Positions 9,211 to 20,951 of a DNA stretch of 64,000 nt are shown here, one piece after another. The stretch covers positions 124,001 to 188,000 of the forward strand of contig NZ_POVL01000001.1 of NCBI RefSeq assembly GCF_002939185.1, read 5' to 3'. Every line of letters starts with the position of its first letter. Within the stretch, counting starts at the first letter, position 1. The notes beneath the pieces were generated by a model. That model was not told the origin of the DNA, made no database searches, and saw nothing but the letters and a program-made list of their open reading frames with translations. The position numbers were made by a program, and so were the translations under genes. Origin of the DNA: Enterobacter sichuanensis. Its GTDB lineage: Bacteria > Pseudomonadota > Gammaproteobacteria > Enterobacterales > Enterobacteriaceae.

Positions 9211-11082
9211 TTATTGCTGCTGAGTCATCACATCACCCAGCTTGATTTTGGCATCTTTACGCAGGTTGCTCATCATCGCTTCGAAAGCGATCTGGGCATT
9301 GTTCTGGGTAATGCCCTGAACCATCGCTTTCTTCTGCGCTTCTGGCAGAGTGCCGGCTTTCACTTCATCGAGCGCCAGCAGAACGACGTTACCCTGCATA
9401 TCAGTCGTGGAGCCGAAGCTCGGTTTATCCTTCGCAGGCAGGCTCAGACCAAATGCAGCCTGGCTGACAGGATCCTGGCTCGTACGGCTCAGCGTTTTCG
9501 CCTCACCGAAGCTCAGGCCAGCCGCTTTCAACGCGTCCTCTTTACCCGCTTTCAGATCAACCAGAATCTTTTCAGCATCCAGTTTCGCCTGCTGTTCCGC
9601 TTTATTGTGCTTAACCTGGGCGACAACCTGATCCTTCACTTCCGCCAGCGGTTTGACCGCTTCTGGCTTGTGCTCGCTAACACGCAGAACGAACGCACGA
9701 TCGCCATCAACGGTAATGATGTCAGAGTTACTGCCTGGCGTGCCGTTCTCGCCGACCAGCCCACCGTTAAAGATGGCATCTGAAACCGGTTTGAAGTTCA
9801 GCTCTTCCGGCAGGTTATCACGGCCAAACCAGCCCGTTTCAACCGCTTTCACGCCAGCCGCCTGCTCTGCACCCGCCAGAGATTCGTTGTCGTTGCTGGC
9901 CGCATCGCTCACTTTCTGCTGCAGTGCGTAGTAGGCATCCAGCGCTTTTTCCTGCTTCACTTTCGCCGCGATGTCATCACGAACTTCAGCCAGTGGTTTG
10001 GTTTTCGCAGGGATGATGTCGTCCAGACGAACCACCAGGAAACCAACGGAAGATTTAACAACACCAGACAACTGGCCTTTATCTTTCAGACCGGCATTTT
10101 TCAGTTCATCAGGGGTCGTTGCCTCTTCCAGCCAGCCCATATCCCCACCGTTTTTCGCAGAGATAATATCGGTGGATTTCGCTTTCGCAATGGTCGCGAA
10201 ATCTGCGCCTTTATTCAGTTCATCCAGTACCGCTTTGGCATCAGCCTCGGTTTTGGTCTGAATTACGCTGTAGCGGTTGCGCTGCGGCTGAGTGAACTGA
10301 TCCTGATGCTGATCGTAGTAAGACTGGATCTCCGCGTCAGACGCGCTTTCCTGCAATGCAGCCGCATCCAGCTTGATGTAGCTCACGCGGAACTGCTCCG
10401 GAGAAACAAAGGAATTCTTGTTCTGCTCGTACCAGGCGTTAACGTCAGCGTCGCTTACCTGCTGTTTCGCCGCCAGGGCGTTCACGTCAATGGTCGCTTC
10501 ACGCACAACGCGTTGCTGCGCTACCAGCGCGGCCAGTTCGTCCGTTTCACCTTTGAGCATGAAATCAGTCCCCACAACAGCATTGATGAGCTGCTGGGTA
10601 GTCAGTTGGTTACGCAGCGCCTGGGCGTATTGATCGGCGGTCATGCCCATCTGGTTGACGATGCTGTTGTAACGCGCGTTATCGAATTTGCCGTTAGACT
10701 GGAAGGCTTGCGTGGAGAAAATGGCTTTTTTCACCTGCTCGTCGCTGATGCCGAGGCCCAGTTTTTTGGCATACTGGTCCAGCAGCGCTTCGTCGATAAG
10801 ACGGTTCAGCGTCTGTTGGCGCAGGGTCTTCATATACCCTTCGTTCGCCGCCAGCTCAGAGAATTGGTCGCCCAGCTGTTGCTGCATACGGTTACGTTCA
10901 CCGGCAAAAGCATTCTCGAACTGACCACGACTGATCTCCTGGCCATTCACTTTTGCGGCATAGTTCGCGCCACCGCCAATAAGGTAACTGCTCACGCCGG
11001 TCAATATGAACGACACGATAATGATACCGAAAATAATCTTGAGCACGAGACTGTTAGCAGCCGTGCGTAAGCTGTCCATCAT
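9211..11082 (-). CDS. ppiD: PpiD, membrane-anchored periplasmic chaperone/parvulin
   Basis: 623 residues, the E. coli length. A single N-terminal membrane helix (about 15-35) anchors it to the inner membrane, with a SurA-like chaperone region and a parvulin domain (about 265-355, containing GGDMGWL). It sits beside the Sec translocon and helps proteins emerging into the periplasm; the parvulin domain is reported to lack clear isomerase activity in E. coli. Start MMDSLRTAANS matches E. coli. The chaperone genes lon, clpXP and tig lie just upstream. Confidence 0.96.
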   Translation of the reverse strand: MMDSLRTAANSLVLKIIFGIIIVSFILTGVSSYLIGGGANYAAKVNGQEISRGQFENAFAGERNRMQQQLGDQFSELAANEGYMKTLRQQTLNRLIDEALLDQYAKKLGLGISDEQVKKAIFSTQAFQSNGKFDNARYNSIVNQMGMTADQYAQALRNQLTTQQLINAVVGTDFMLKGETDELAALVAQQRVVREATIDVNALAAKQQVSDADVNAWYEQNKNSFVSPEQFRVSYIKLDAAALQESASDAEIQSYYDQHQDQFTQPQRNRYSVIQTKTEADAKAVLDELNKGADFATIAKAKSTDIISAKNGGDMGWLEEATTPDELKNAGLKDKGQLSGVVKSSVGFLVVRLDDIIPAKTKPLAEVRDDIAAKVKQEKALDAYYALQQKVSDAASNDNESLAGAEQAAGVKAVETGWFGRDNLPEELNFKPVSDAIFNGGLVGENGTPGSNSDIITVDGDRAFVLRVSEHKPEAVKPLAEVKDQVVAQVKHNKAEQQAKLDAEKILVDLKAGKEDALKAAGLSFGEAKTLSRTSQDPVSQAAFGLSLPAKDKPSFGSTTDMQGNVVLLALDEVKAGTLPEAQKKAMVQGITQNNAQIAFEAMMSNLRKDAKIKLGDVMTQQQ

Positions 11083-11232
11083 GGTGTAACAACACTCCGC
11101 TGTAGGTGACTGATTACCTGACGCTGACGGTAAATCCTGCCCGTCGCGCGTGAAGGCCTATTGTGACAAGAAAACGGGGCGATTGTCAGCCCACAACTCG
11201 CATAAACTCGTACAAATCAGGTCTGGACAAAC

Positions 11233-11258
11233 AAAAAAGGCACATCAAACGATGCGCC
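11233..11258 (-). terminator. Intrinsic terminator of hupB
   Basis: Stem GGCGCATC / GATGTGCC (minus strand; 11251-11258 and 11239-11246) with one G-T pair and a GTTT loop, followed by six T residues. It lies 37 bases downstream of the hupB stop. Confidence 0.85.
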
Positions 11259-11294
11259 CTTGTACTATCCGGCTTCCCTGAAACGGGAAAGCAA

Positions 11295-11567
11295 TCAGTT
11301 TACTGCGTCTTTCAGCGCTTTACCTGCACGGAAACCCGGCACTTTAGCAGCAGCGATGGTGATCTCTTTACCGGTCTGAGGGTTGCGGCCAGTACGGGCA
11401 GCACGCTCTTTAACAGCAAAAGTACCGAAGCCTACCAGTGCAACGTCGTCCCCAGCCTGCAGAGATTCAGTAACAGAAGCAATTAATGCATCTAACGCAC
11501 GTCCAGCTGCAGCTTTAGAAATATCAGCACCAGCAGCAATTTTGTCAATCAGTTGAGATTTATTCAC
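11295..11567 (-). CDS. hupB: HU-beta, nucleoid-associated protein
   Basis: DNA-bending histone-like protein of 90 residues that forms HU dimers, mainly with HU-alpha. The sequence [18 protein letters not shown] and the arm region with [10 protein letters not shown] (about 55-65) are diagnostic. It lies between lon and ppiD as in E. coli, with its own terminator. The roughly 210 bases upstream hold the lon terminator and presumably the hupB promoters, which I could not assign securely. Confidence 0.98.
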   Translation of the reverse strand: MNKSQLIDKIAAGADISKAAAGRALDALIASVTESLQAGDDVALVGFGTFAVKERAARTGRNPQTGKEITIAAAKVPGFRAGKALKDAVN

Positions 11568-11708
11568 TGTTCTCTTCCTCTCTTTATAATTTATATCGCG
11601 TCTGAATCCTTCACAACGCGACCGCGCAGCAGTTATATCAGGCCTGCCATGACCTTACAACACCCGTTGTTGATGGCTGACCTAATCAGCAATCTAAATT
11701 AGCTATAC

Positions 11709-11747
11709 AAAAAAAGGCTGGCAAGTGCGAAATCACTTACCAGCCTT
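11709..11747 (-). terminator. Strong terminator of lon
   Basis: Near-perfect 14-base arms AAGGCTGGCAAGTG (11714-11727) and CACTTACCAGCCTT (11734-11747) with a six-base loop. A run of T residues follows on the minus strand. A GTTTTTATT tail on the plus strand could make it work both ways. Confidence 0.9.
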
Positions 11748-11777
11748 GTTTTTATTGACGCTCTTTGCGCGAGGTCA

Positions 11778-14132
11778 CTATTTTGCGGTTACAACCTGCA
11801 TTCCGGAAGGTTCATTCTGCAATGCGAGACTAAGAACTTCCTCAATTCGCTTAACAGGATGGATCTGCAGATCGGCAATCACGTTGTCCGGAATCTCTTC
11901 CAGATCGCGTTTGTTTTCGTACGGGATCAATACGGTTTTGATCCCACCGCGATGTGCCGCCAACAGTTTTTCTTTTAACCCACCGATTGGCAGAACCTGA
12001 CCACGCAGGGTGATTTCACCGGTCATCGCCACATCGGCGCGCACCGGGTTGCCGGTCAGACAGGATACCAGCGCGGTACACATGGCAATACCCGCGCTTG
12101 GGCCATCTTTCGGCGTTGCCCCTTCAGGAACGTGAACGTGGATGTCGCGTTTTTCATAGAAATCCGGGTTGATGCCCAGTTTTTCCGCGCGCGCGCGCAC
12201 CACGGTCAGCGCCGCCTGAATGGACTCCTGCATCACTTCACCCAGAGAACCGGTGTAGGTCAGTTTGCCTTTGCCCGGGACACAAGCGGTTTCGATGGTC
12301 AGCAGATCGCCGCCCACTTCCGTCCATGCCAGACCAGTCACCTGGCCCACACGGTTTTCGTTGTCCGCGCGACCGTAGTCGAAACGCTGAACGCCGAGAT
12401 AGGCATGCAGATTGTCGCCGTTGATCACAATGTGTTTCAGGCTCTTATCCAGCAGCAGCTGTTTCACCGCTTTACGACACAGTTTAGAGATTTCACGCTC
12501 AAGGCTACGCACGCCCGCTTCACGGGTGTAGTAACGGATAATGCCAATAATCGCGCTGTCCTCTACGGTCAGCTCGTTGGCTTTCAGCGCGTTACGCTCT
12601 ATCTGTTTCGGCAGCAGGTGCTGCTTAGCAATGTTCAGCTTCTCATCTTCGGTATAACCGGAGAGACGAATCACTTCCATACGGTCCAGCAGCGGGGCCG
12701 GAATATTCATGGAGTTCGACGTCGCGACAAACATGACGTCGCTCAGGTCGTAGTCCACTTCCAGGTAGTGATCGCTGAACGCCACGTTCTGTTCTGGATC
12801 AAGCACTTCCAGCAGAGCCGAGGCTGGATCGCCACGCATGTCCGATGACATTTTGTCGATCTCATCGAGCAGGAACAGCGGGTTTTTAACGCCCACTTTC
12901 GCCATTTTCTGGATCAGTTTACCCGGCATAGAACCGATGTAGGTGCGGCGGTGACCGCGGATTTCCGCTTCATCGCGTACGCCACCCAGCGCCATACGGA
13001 TATACTTACGGCCAGTCGCTTTGGCGATGGACTGGCCCAGAGAGGTTTTACCCACCCCCGGCGGTCCTACCAGGCACAGAATAGGGCCTTTAATTTTGTT
13101 CACACGGCTCTGTACCGCAAGGTACTCAAGAATGCGGTCTTTCACACGTTCCAGGCCGTAGTGGTCGGTATCCAGGATTTCCTGTGCCTGACGCAGGTCT
13201 TTTTTGACCTTGCTGCGGGCGTTCCACGGAACCTGTACCATCCACTCAATGTAGCCGCGCACCACGGTCGCTTCCGCCGACATCGGAGACATCATTTTCA
13301 GCTTCTGCAGTTCTGCTTCCGCTTTCTCTTTCGCCTCTTTCGGCATCTTCGCCGCATCGATCTTGCGCTTCAGCGCTTCGTTTTCGTCCGGCGCGTCGTC
13401 CATCTCGCCGAGCTCTTTCTGAATGGCTTTCATTTGCTCATTCAGATAGTACTCACGTTGAGATTTCTCCATCTGCTTTTTCACGCGGTTGCGAATACGC
13501 TTCTCAACCTGCAGCAGATCGATTTCAGACTCCATCATCGCCATCAGATATTCCAGACGTTCGTTAACGTCGGACATTTCCAGCACGGACTGCTTGTCAG
13601 CCAGCTTCAGCGGCATATGGGCTGCGATGGTGTCCGCCAGACGCGCAGGATCGTCGATGCTGTTCAGCGACGTCAGCACTTCTGGTGGGATTTTCTTGTT
13701 CAGCTTGATGTAGCCTTCAAACTGGCTAATCGCGGTGCGCACCAGCACTTCCTGCTCGCGCTCATCCAGTTCAGGCGAATCAAGGTACTCTGCCTTCGCG
13801 GAGAAGTGTTCGCCATCGTCTGACAGAGTGGTAATACGCGCACGCTGCAGACCTTCTACCAGCACCTTCACGGTGCCGTCAGGCAGCTTCAGCATCTGCA
13901 AAATAGAGGCCACGGTCCCGACGGTGAAAAGATCGTTTACACCCGGCTCATCCGTTGATGCTTCTTTCTGCGCCACCAGCATGATTTTTTTATCATGATC
14001 CATAGCGGCTTCGAGGCAACGGATAGATTTTTCCCGCCCTACAAATAAGGGTATGACCATGTGCGGATAAACCACCACATCGCGCAACGGCAATACGGGG
14101 ATTTCAATGCGTTCAGAACGCTCAGGATTCAT
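11778..14132 (-). CDS. lon: Lon, ATP-dependent protease
   Basis: AAA+ serine protease of 784 residues, the E. coli length. It degrades misfolded proteins and regulators such as SulA and RcsA. The N-terminal substrate-recognition domain runs to about 210. The ATPase has Walker A GPPGVGKT near 356, and the C-terminal protease domain has the Ser-Lys dyad (Ser679 in [10 protein letters not shown], Lys722 by alignment to E. coli). It starts [12 protein letters not shown] and ends SGMQVVTAK. It is preceded by a heat-shock promoter and followed by a strong terminator, so it is a single-gene unit between clpX and hupB. Confidence 0.98.
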   Translation of the reverse strand: MNPERSERIEIPVLPLRDVVVYPHMVIPLFVGREKSIRCLEAAMDHDKKIMLVAQKEASTDEPGVNDLFTVGTVASILQMLKLPDGTVKVLVEGLQRARITTLSDDGEHFSAKAEYLDSPELDEREQEVLVRTAISQFEGYIKLNKKIPPEVLTSLNSIDDPARLADTIAAHMPLKLADKQSVLEMSDVNERLEYLMAMMESEIDLLQVEKRIRNRVKKQMEKSQREYYLNEQMKAIQKELGEMDDAPDENEALKRKIDAAKMPKEAKEKAEAELQKLKMMSPMSAEATVVRGYIEWMVQVPWNARSKVKKDLRQAQEILDTDHYGLERVKDRILEYLAVQSRVNKIKGPILCLVGPPGVGKTSLGQSIAKATGRKYIRMALGGVRDEAEIRGHRRTYIGSMPGKLIQKMAKVGVKNPLFLLDEIDKMSSDMRGDPASALLEVLDPEQNVAFSDHYLEVDYDLSDVMFVATSNSMNIPAPLLDRMEVIRLSGYTEDEKLNIAKQHLLPKQIERNALKANELTVEDSAIIGIIRYYTREAGVRSLEREISKLCRKAVKQLLLDKSLKHIVINGDNLHAYLGVQRFDYGRADNENRVGQVTGLAWTEVGGDLLTIETACVPGKGKLTYTGSLGEVMQESIQAALTVVRARAEKLGINPDFYEKRDIHVHVPEGATPKDGPSAGIAMCTALVSCLTGNPVRADVAMTGEITLRGQVLPIGGLKEKLLAAHRGGIKTVLIPYENKRDLEEIPDNVIADLQIHPVKRIEEVLSLALQNEPSGMQVVTAK

Positions 14133-14211
14133 AGAGCTCTCTCTTAGTTAGTGTCCGCCAGGTAAGCTGGTCATGTCACTGTGCTTCACATAACCATTAA
14201 CATGTATCCAG

Positions 14212-14241
14212 TATATGGGGATGTTTCCCACACATTCAACG
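14212..14241 (-). promoter_or_regulatory. Sigma-32 heat-shock promoter of lon
   Basis: On the minus strand, GTTGAA (-35, about 14235-14240) and CCCCATATA (-10, about 14212-14220) are separated by a typical sigma-32 spacing. It closely resembles the lon heat-shock promoter of E. coli, about 80 bases upstream of the lon start. Confidence 0.8.
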
Positions 14242-14251
14242 CTATGAATAA

Positions 14252-14286
14252 GGAAAAAGTAAAGGGGAGATAAAATCCCCCCTTTT
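14252..14286 (-). terminator. Terminator of clpX
   Basis: On the minus strand, AAGGGGGGAT and ATCTCCCCTT form a stem around a TTTA loop. A CTTTTTCC tail follows. It lies between the clpX stop and the lon promoter. Confidence 0.7.
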
Positions 14287-14314
14287 TGATTAACTGCTTG
14301 TATGATTTGGTGAA

Positions 14315-15589
14315 TTATTCGCCAGACGCCTGCTGTGCTTCCGGTTTACCGTAAATCAGCAGTGGCTTGGTTTGACCGCTAATCACGGACTCGTCAATCA
14401 CCACTTTTTCAACGTCTTCCATTGAAGGCAGATCGTACATGGTGTCGAGCAGAGCCGCTTCAACGATAGAACGCAGGCCACGCGCGCCGGTTTTACGGCT
14501 CATTGCTTTTTTGGCAATCGCATCCAGCGCTTCGTCACGGAATTCCAGGTCAACGCCTTCCAGATTGAACAGCGCCTGATACTGCTTGGTCAGCGCATTT
14601 TTCGGCTCTTTCAGGATCTGGATCAGCGCCTCTTCACTCAGTTCATTCAGGGTTGCCACCACCGGCAGACGACCGATGAACTCAGGGATCAGACCGAACT
14701 TGATCAGATCTTCTGGTTCAACCTGTGCCAGGAGTTCGCCTTCGTTCGGTTTTTCGGACGTTGATTTCACCGTTGCGCCAAAACCAATGCCGGAGCCGGT
14801 TTCAACACGGTGGGAGATGACTTTATCCAGACCGGCAAACGCACCGCCACAGATGAACAGGATCTTGGAGGTATCAACCTGCAGGAACTCCTGCTGAGGG
14901 TGTTTACGTCCCCCCTGCGGCGGAACGGCAGCAACCGTCCCTTCAATCAGCTTCAGCAGTGCCTGCTGTACGCCTTCACCTGATACATCACGGGTGATGG
15001 ACGGGTTGTCTGATTTACGGGAGATCTTGTCGATCTCATCGATGTAAACGATCCCACGCTGGGCTTTCTGTACGTCGTAATCGCACTTCTGCAGCAGTTT
15101 CTGGATGATGTTTTCAACGTCCTCACCCACATAACCGGCTTCGGTCAGGGTGGTGGCATCCGCCATGGTGAACGGTACATCCAGCAGACGCGCCAAGGTT
15201 TCAGCCAGCAGCGTTTTACCGGACCCGGTTGGGCCGATCAGCAGAATGTTACTTTTACCCAGTTCTACGCCATTGCTGGTATCGCCGTTGCGCAGACGTT
15301 TGTAGTGGTTGTATACCGCTACCGCCAGTACTTTCTTGGCCTGCTCCTGACCGATGACATAGTCGTCAAGGTGATGACGAATTTCATGCGGCGTTGGCAG
15401 CGCGCTGCGCTCGCGGTGTGGCGCGACTTCTTTAATCTCTTCGCGAATGATGTCGTTACATAAATCGACACATTCGTCGCAGATATACACGGACGGCCCG
15501 GCAATCAGTTTACGCACTTCATGCTGGCTTTTGCCGCAAAAAGAGCAGTACAGCAGTTTGCCCGAACCATCTTTGCGTTTATCTGTCAT
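14315..15589 (-). CDS. clpX: ClpX, ATPase subunit of ClpXP protease
   Basis: AAA+ unfoldase of 424 residues that feeds substrates to ClpP. The zinc-binding domain has Cys15, Cys18, Cys37 and Cys40 ([17 protein letters not shown]). Walker A GPTGSGKT lies near 120-127, and the ClpP-docking IGF tripeptide is in GSGIGFGA near 268. I chose the ATG at 15587-15589 ([10 protein letters not shown]) as in E. coli; the open frame upstream to 15637 is not conserved. The 127-base gap to clpP holds a small hairpin (arms GTGCCGC 15673-15679 and GCGGCAC 15694-15700) without a T-run, so cotranscription is likely. Confidence 0.97.
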   Translation of the reverse strand: MTDKRKDGSGKLLYCSFCGKSQHEVRKLIAGPSVYICDECVDLCNDIIREEIKEVAPHRERSALPTPHEIRHHLDDYVIGQEQAKKVLAVAVYNHYKRLRNGDTSNGVELGKSNILLIGPTGSGKTLLAETLARLLDVPFTMADATTLTEAGYVGEDVENIIQKLLQKCDYDVQKAQRGIVYIDEIDKISRKSDNPSITRDVSGEGVQQALLKLIEGTVAAVPPQGGRKHPQQEFLQVDTSKILFICGGAFAGLDKVISHRVETGSGIGFGATVKSTSEKPNEGELLAQVEPEDLIKFGLIPEFIGRLPVVATLNELSEEALIQILKEPKNALTKQYQALFNLEGVDLEFRDEALDAIAKKAMSRKTGARGLRSIVEAALLDTMYDLPSMEDVEKVVIDESVISGQTKPLLIYGKPEAQQASGE

Positions 15590-15716
15590 GAGTCCAAACC
15601 TCTTTTTAAGTTCTTTGTGCCGCACATGACGACGCAAATGCCATTCTAAGACGCAAGCTGCTCTCAGGCAGAGTGCCGCCCTACCTTAGTATAGCGGCAC
15701 ACTCGCGTCGCGGGCA

Positions 15717-16340
15717 TCAATTACGATGGGTCAACACGGAGTCGACTAAGCCGTACTCAACTGCTTCTGAAGCAGAGAGGAAGCGATCGCGCTCGGTATC
15801 GCGCTCGATCTGCTCGAGGGGTTGACCCGTATGCTGCGCCATAAGTTCATTCATGCGCGCTTTTACTTTCAGGATTTCGCGGGCGTGGATTTCAATATCC
15901 GTCGCCTGCCCCTGGTAACCGCCCAGCGGCTGGTGAATCATCACGCGGGAATTCGGCAAGCAGAAACGCTTACCCTTAGCCCCTGCTGTTAACAGGAACG
16001 CGCCCATAGATGCAGCCTGACCCATACAGATAGTGCTTACATCAGGCTTGATGAATTGCATGGTGTCATAAATGGACATACCTGCTGTAATCACGCCACC
16101 CGGGGAGTTAATGTACAGGTAAATGTCTTTTTCCGGGTTTTCCGCTTCCAGAAACAGCATCTGCGCCACGATCAGGTTAGCCATGTGGTCTTCCACCTGG
16201 CCTGTCAGAAAGATAACGCGTTCCTTGAGCAGACGGGAATAGATATCAAAAGAACGCTCACCACGTGAGGTCTGTTCAATAACCATTGGCACCAGAGCCA
16301 TATGGGGTGCAAAGTTATCTCGTTCGCCACTGTATGACAT
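15717..16340 (-). CDS. clpP: ClpP, proteolytic subunit of Clp proteases
   Basis: Self-compartmentalising serine protease of 207 residues with a 14-residue propeptide ([14 protein letters not shown]) removed on assembly. The catalytic triad is Ser111 (GQAASMGA), His136 (MIHQPLGG) and Asp185. Start ATG at 16338-16340 agrees with E. coli; upstream in-frame codons to 16418 lack homology. It is the first gene of clpP-clpX and partners with ClpX or ClpA. Confidence 0.98.
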   Translation of the reverse strand: MSYSGERDNFAPHMALVPMVIEQTSRGERSFDIYSRLLKERVIFLTGQVEDHMANLIVAQMLFLEAENPEKDIYLYINSPGGVITAGMSIYDTMQFIKPDVSTICMGQAASMGAFLLTAGAKGKRFCLPNSRVMIHQPLGGYQGQATDIEIHAREILKVKARMNELMAQHTGQPLEQIERDTERDRFLSASEAVEYGLVDSVLTHRN

Positions 16341-16535
16341 TTCCGTCTCCTGGATCAAAATTGAAAACACCTGCTGTACTGATTGTAACCTTACGGACGG
16401 ATTATCAGCCAGTCTCATTCATCATGATTACGTACTTATGGGGTTCACAGTGCCCTATTTCAAGCATAACAACCTTTTGTTGTTACGCTAACACCGAAAG
16501 GGCGTTTTAGCACTCTTCCTGGGCTAAGCTGCGAT

Positions 16536-16569
16536 AAAAAAAACCCGCTGCCGCAAGGCAACGGGTTTT
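16536..16569 (-). terminator. Intrinsic terminator of tig
   Basis: Near-perfect arms AAAACCCGCTGCC (16540-16552) and GGCAACGGGTTTT (16557-16569) with a GCAA loop. A T-run follows on the minus strand. It separates tig from clpP. Confidence 0.9.
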
Positions 16570-16599
16570 CTGTTCAAACTTTAAACCGTCAGGCCGAAA

Positions 16600-17907
<1,308 letters not shown>

Positions 17908-18028
17908 TCAAAAAAATCACAGTGCTCGGTCAACTCTGAATCTGTCTGTTATACCGGGATGCTCTCTTAGTGCAGATTCACATTCCCTGTCGCCAGAATC
18001 ATCCCGAAGACATTCATTAAGACGCGGC

Positions 18029-18057
18029 ATTATAGCGGCATCACTTAGGTGAGTCGA
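18029..18057 (-). promoter_or_regulatory. Candidate sigma-70 promoter of tig
   Basis: On the minus strand, TCGACT (-35, 18052-18057), a 17-base spacer and a perfect TATAAT (-10, 18029-18034). It lies about 130 bases upstream of the tig start, within the 330-base tig-bolA gap. Apart from this promoter and the bolA terminator I see nothing else in that gap. Confidence 0.65.
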
Positions 18058-18149
18058 GAACGGTTGGGGCATGTTGCTGCGGCTTTTTTCACACTTTAAG
18101 GCTATTTTTAGCCTTAAAAACGCACCATCCGCTCAAAACTCAGACAAAA

Positions 18150-18173
18150 CAAAACGGCCCGGAGGCCGTTTTG
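18150..18173 (-). terminator. Terminator downstream of bolA
   Basis: Perfect arms CAAAACGGCC (18150-18159) and GGCCGTTTTG (18164-18173) with a four-base loop. On the minus strand it ends in TTTTG-TTTTG, so a T-rich tail is present. Confidence 0.8.
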
Positions 18174-18228
18174 AGGAAATCTGTATGCAACATACTGGAA
18201 AAACTCCAGCGGTTGCAAATCCGATTTA

Positions 18229-18546
18229 TCAGGCGATGGTGCCTGCTCCCCGACAAGGCGGGGAGGCAAAAACCGTATCCTGCAAGCCTTCCCACTCCTT
18301 AATGGTGTAGGTATGCAACGCCAGGGCATGTACGGTTGTGGAGAGTTCTTCCGTCAAGGTGCTGTAGATCAAGCGGTGTCGGTTCAGGAAACGTTCTCCC
18401 GTGAAGCGATCGCTAACAAGAACCACTTTGAAGTGGCTTTCAGAACCTGCCGGTACGTTATGACGATAGCTCTCGTCGACGACTTCGAGGAACACAGGGT
18501 TGAACGCTGCCCTTAATTTATCTTCTATCTGCTCACGTATCATCAT
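18229..18546 (-). CDS. bolA: BolA, morphogene/stress regulator
   Basis: 105-residue BolA-family protein with a KH-like fold. It affects cell shape, biofilm and stress responses and forms [2Fe-2S] complexes with monothiol glutaredoxin. The core [14 protein letters not shown] and HRLIYSTL segments are conserved, and the C-terminus SPPCRGAG matches E. coli. Start is the first of two adjacent ATG codons (18544-18546); upstream in-frame codons to 18579 are not conserved. A gearbox-like -10 lies about 50 bases upstream. Confidence 0.96.
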   Translation of the reverse strand: MMIREQIEDKLRAAFNPVFLEVVDESYRHNVPAGSESHFKVVLVSDRFTGERFLNRHRLIYSTLTEELSTTVHALALHTYTIKEWEGLQDTVFASPPCRGAGTIA

Positions 18547-18592
18547 GAAATTACTCCTCCGACAACGCCAGGATGTCACCCATCCCTTTAAA

Positions 18593-18628
18593 TATTAGCC
18601 GCTTTTACCGTTTCCATTACACCTTGAC
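18593..18628 (-). promoter_or_regulatory. Gearbox-like promoter of bolA
   Basis: Minus-strand CGGCTAATA (18593-18601) matches the gearbox -10 (CGGCTAGTA in E. coli bolAp1). A conserved downstream stretch TTTAAAGGGATG follows. The -35 region reads GTGTAATGG where E. coli has CTGCAATGG. Gearbox promoters rise at slow growth and respond to sigma-S. The bolA-yajG gap is about 305 bases; the rest holds the yajG promoter. Confidence 0.65.
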
Positions 18629-18793
18629 AACAAATATTTAGCTTTCGTCTTATTTTCTCATCCAAACGAATGAAGTTTACTGTGTGGCTCATACGTTTTG
18701 TCATTCCACGATTGAGAAAAAGGGTGAGCTGGTCAGTTTTCAGACAAGGCGATGAATTTACATGCGTTGACCACTTCCCCTGGCCGTTGGCGA

Positions 18794-18802
18794 TGTTATG
18801 AT
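18794..18802 (+). promoter_or_regulatory. Extended -10 promoter of yajG
   Basis: TGTTATGAT combines an extended -10 TG with TATGAT (18797-18802), about 50 bases before the yajG start. A TTGACC at 18767-18772 is too far upstream (24-base spacer) to serve as a normal -35. Confidence 0.5.
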
Positions 18803-18851
18803 GGCGGCAATTTTTTCTCTCTCTATGCTTACGATTCGTGAGAACCTTAAA

Positions 18852-19430
18852 ATGTTAAAAAAACTCTTCTTCCCGTTGGTAGCCCTTTTTATGCTGGCAG
18901 GCTGCGCTACCCCGCCAACCACCATTGATGTTTCACCGAAAATCACCCTGCCTCAGCAGGACCCAAGCCTGATGGGCGTCACCGTGAGCATTAACGGTGC
19001 CGATCAGCGTCAGGATCAGGCTCTGGCGAAGGTGACCCGCGACAACCAACTGGTGACATTGACCGCGTCCCGCGACCTGCGTTTCCTGCTGCAGGAAGTG
19101 CTGGAGAAACAGATGACCTCTCGCGGTTATATGGTTGGCCCAAGCGGCGCGGTGGATCTGCAGATCATCGTGAACAACCTGTACGCTGACGTCTCCCAGG
19201 GTAACGTGCGCTACAACATCGCCACTAAAGCGGATATCGCCATCATCGCGACCGCGAAGAATGGCAACAAGATGACCAAAAATTACCGTGCGAGCTACTC
19301 TGTAGAAGGCGCGTTCCAGGCGTCTAATAAAAATATTGCTGATGCGGTTAACAGCGTGCTGACGGACACTATCTCCGACATGGCGCAGGACACCAGCATT
19401 CACGACTTCATCAAACAGAACGCGCGTTAA
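18852..19430 (+). CDS. yajG: YajG, outer-membrane lipoprotein
   Basis: 192-residue lipoprotein. The signal MLKKLFFPLVALFMLAGC gives a lipobox LAGC with Cys18 as the acylated residue; residue +2 is Ala, so Lol sorting to the outer membrane is expected. The rest is a DUF-type domain of unknown function. I chose the ATG at 18852 because it gives a clean lipoprotein signal; upstream in-frame codons would spoil it. It lies 45 bases upstream of ampG on the same strand, as in E. coli. Confidence 0.94.
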   Translation: MLKKLFFPLVALFMLAGCATPPTTIDVSPKITLPQQDPSLMGVTVSINGADQRQDQALAKVTRDNQLVTLTASRDLRFLLQEVLEKQMTSRGYMVGPSGAVDLQIIVNNLYADVSQGNVRYNIATKADIAIIATAKNGNKMTKNYRASYSVEGAFQASNKNIADAVNSVLTDTISDMAQDTSIHDFIKQNAR

Positions 19431-19475
19431 TTCTGCTGGCTGACCCGGTGTGTTACCGGGTCAGTTGCTAAGAAC

Positions 19476-20951
19476 ATGTCCAGTCAATACTTACGTATTT
19501 TCCAGCAACCGAAATCAGCCATTCTGCTGATCCTCGGCTTTGCCTCGGGTTTACCCCTCGCGCTCACTTCCGGCACGCTTCAGGCATGGATGACGGTCGA
19601 GAATATCGATCTTAAAACCATCGGTTTCTTCTCGCTGGTGGGCCAGGCCTATGTCTTTAAGTTCCTGTGGTCTCCGGTCATGGATCGCTACACGCCGCCA
19701 TTTCTGGGGCGTCGTCGTGGCTGGCTGGTGATGACCCAGGTCCTGCTGCTGCTGGCCATTGCAGGGATGGGTTTTCTTGAACCCACCTCGCAGTTACGCT
19801 GGATGGCCGCGCTCGCGGTGGTGATTGCCTTCTGCTCCGCTTCCCAGGATATCGTGTTCGACGCCTGGAAGACGGACGTCTTACCGGCGGAAGAGCGCGG
19901 TGCCGGTGCGGCCATCAGCGTCCTGGGCTATCGCCTCGGGATGCTGGTCTCCGGCGGGCTGGCTCTCTGGCTGGCCGACCGTTACCTCGGCTGGCAGGGC
20001 ATGTACTGGCTGATGGCTGCCCTGCTTATCCCCTGCATTATCGCGACGCTGTTTGCGCCCGAACCAAGCGATGTTATCCCGGTTCCCCGTACGCTGGAGC
20101 AGGCCGTCGCCGAACCACTGCGTGATTTCTTTGGCCGTAACAACGCCTGGCTGATCCTGCTGCTTATCGTCCTTTATAAGCTTGGCGATGCCTTTGCGAT
20201 GAGCCTGACTACCACCTTCCTTATCCGGGGCGTCGGTTTTGATGCCGGCGAAGTGGGTGTGGTGAATAAAACGCTGGGGTTGTTCGCGACCATCGTCGGC
20301 GCGCTCTACGGTGGTGTATTAATGCAGCGCCTGACGCTGTTCCGCGCACTGTTGATTTTCGGCATCCTGCAAGGGGCGTCTAACGCAGGTTACTGGCTGC
20401 TGTCGATCACCGACAAACATATGGTCAGCATGGCTACCGCGGTGTTCTTTGAAAACCTCTGTGGCGGGATGGGCACCGCGGCATTTGTCGCCCTGCTGAT
20501 GACGCTCTGCAACAAGTCGTTTTCTGCCACGCAGTTCGCACTGCTCTCGGCACTCTCTGCCGTTGGCCGCGTCTACGTGGGGCCGATTGCTGGCTGGTTT
20601 GTGGAAGCCCACGGCTGGCCGACGTTTTATCTCTTCTCTGTGGTTGCGGCGGTGCCAGGGATTTTATTACTGCTTGTCTGCCGTCAGACGCTGGAATATA
20701 CCCAGCGAACAGAACACTTTATGCCGCGCACCGAATATCATCGCGCCTACCGTTTTGCGTTACGTCTGTTAATGACGGGCTGTGTTGCCCTGGCTCTCTG
20801 GCTGGTCGTGCTCATTATTAATGTCAGCACGTTGCTGGCGCTCCCTCTGGAAGCCCTTCTGCTGGACGCTGGCGCCCTGCTGGCCGTCGTCGGGATCCTG
20901 ACGGGAGGCGTGCTCGATTTCATGGCGCTGCGTAAAACGCGCATGACCTGA
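19476..20951 (+). CDS. ampG: AmpG, anhydromuropeptide permease
   Basis: 491-residue major facilitator family protein of the inner membrane with about 14 hydrophobic segments. It imports GlcNAc-anhydro-MurNAc peptides for cell-wall recycling. In Enterobacter-type genomes with AmpR/AmpC, these muropeptides are the signal for beta-lactamase induction; whether this genome has ampC cannot be seen here. Conserved early text includes FASGLPLALTSGTLQAW (about 22-38) and DRYTPPFLGRRRGW. It probably shares the yajG transcript. Confidence 0.96.
   Translation: MSSQYLRIFQQPKSAILLILGFASGLPLALTSGTLQAWMTVENIDLKTIGFFSLVGQAYVFKFLWSPVMDRYTPPFLGRRRGWLVMTQVLLLLAIAGMGFLEPTSQLRWMAALAVVIAFCSASQDIVFDAWKTDVLPAEERGAGAAISVLGYRLGMLVSGGLALWLADRYLGWQGMYWLMAALLIPCIIATLFAPEPSDVIPVPRTLEQAVAEPLRDFFGRNNAWLILLLIVLYKLGDAFAMSLTTTFLIRGVGFDAGEVGVVNKTLGLFATIVGALYGGVLMQRLTLFRALLIFGILQGASNAGYWLLSITDKHMVSMATAVFFENLCGGMGTAAFVALLMTLCNKSFSATQFALLSALSAVGRVYVGPIAGWFVEAHGWPTFYLFSVVAAVPGILLLLVCRQTLEYTQRTEHFMPRTEYHRAYRFALRLLMTGCVALALWLVVLIINVSTLLALPLEALLLDAGALLAVVGILTGGVLDFMALRKTRMT

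Noticed and set aside
14133-14314. A small RNA gene (SraA-like) in the clpX-lon gap
   Set aside because: I recall one reported near here in E. coli, but I could only support the clpX terminator and the lon heat-shock promoter from sequence.
15673-15700. Hairpin between clpP and clpX as a terminator
   Set aside because: Seven-base arms with a long loop and no T-run; too weak to call, so it is mentioned only under clpX.
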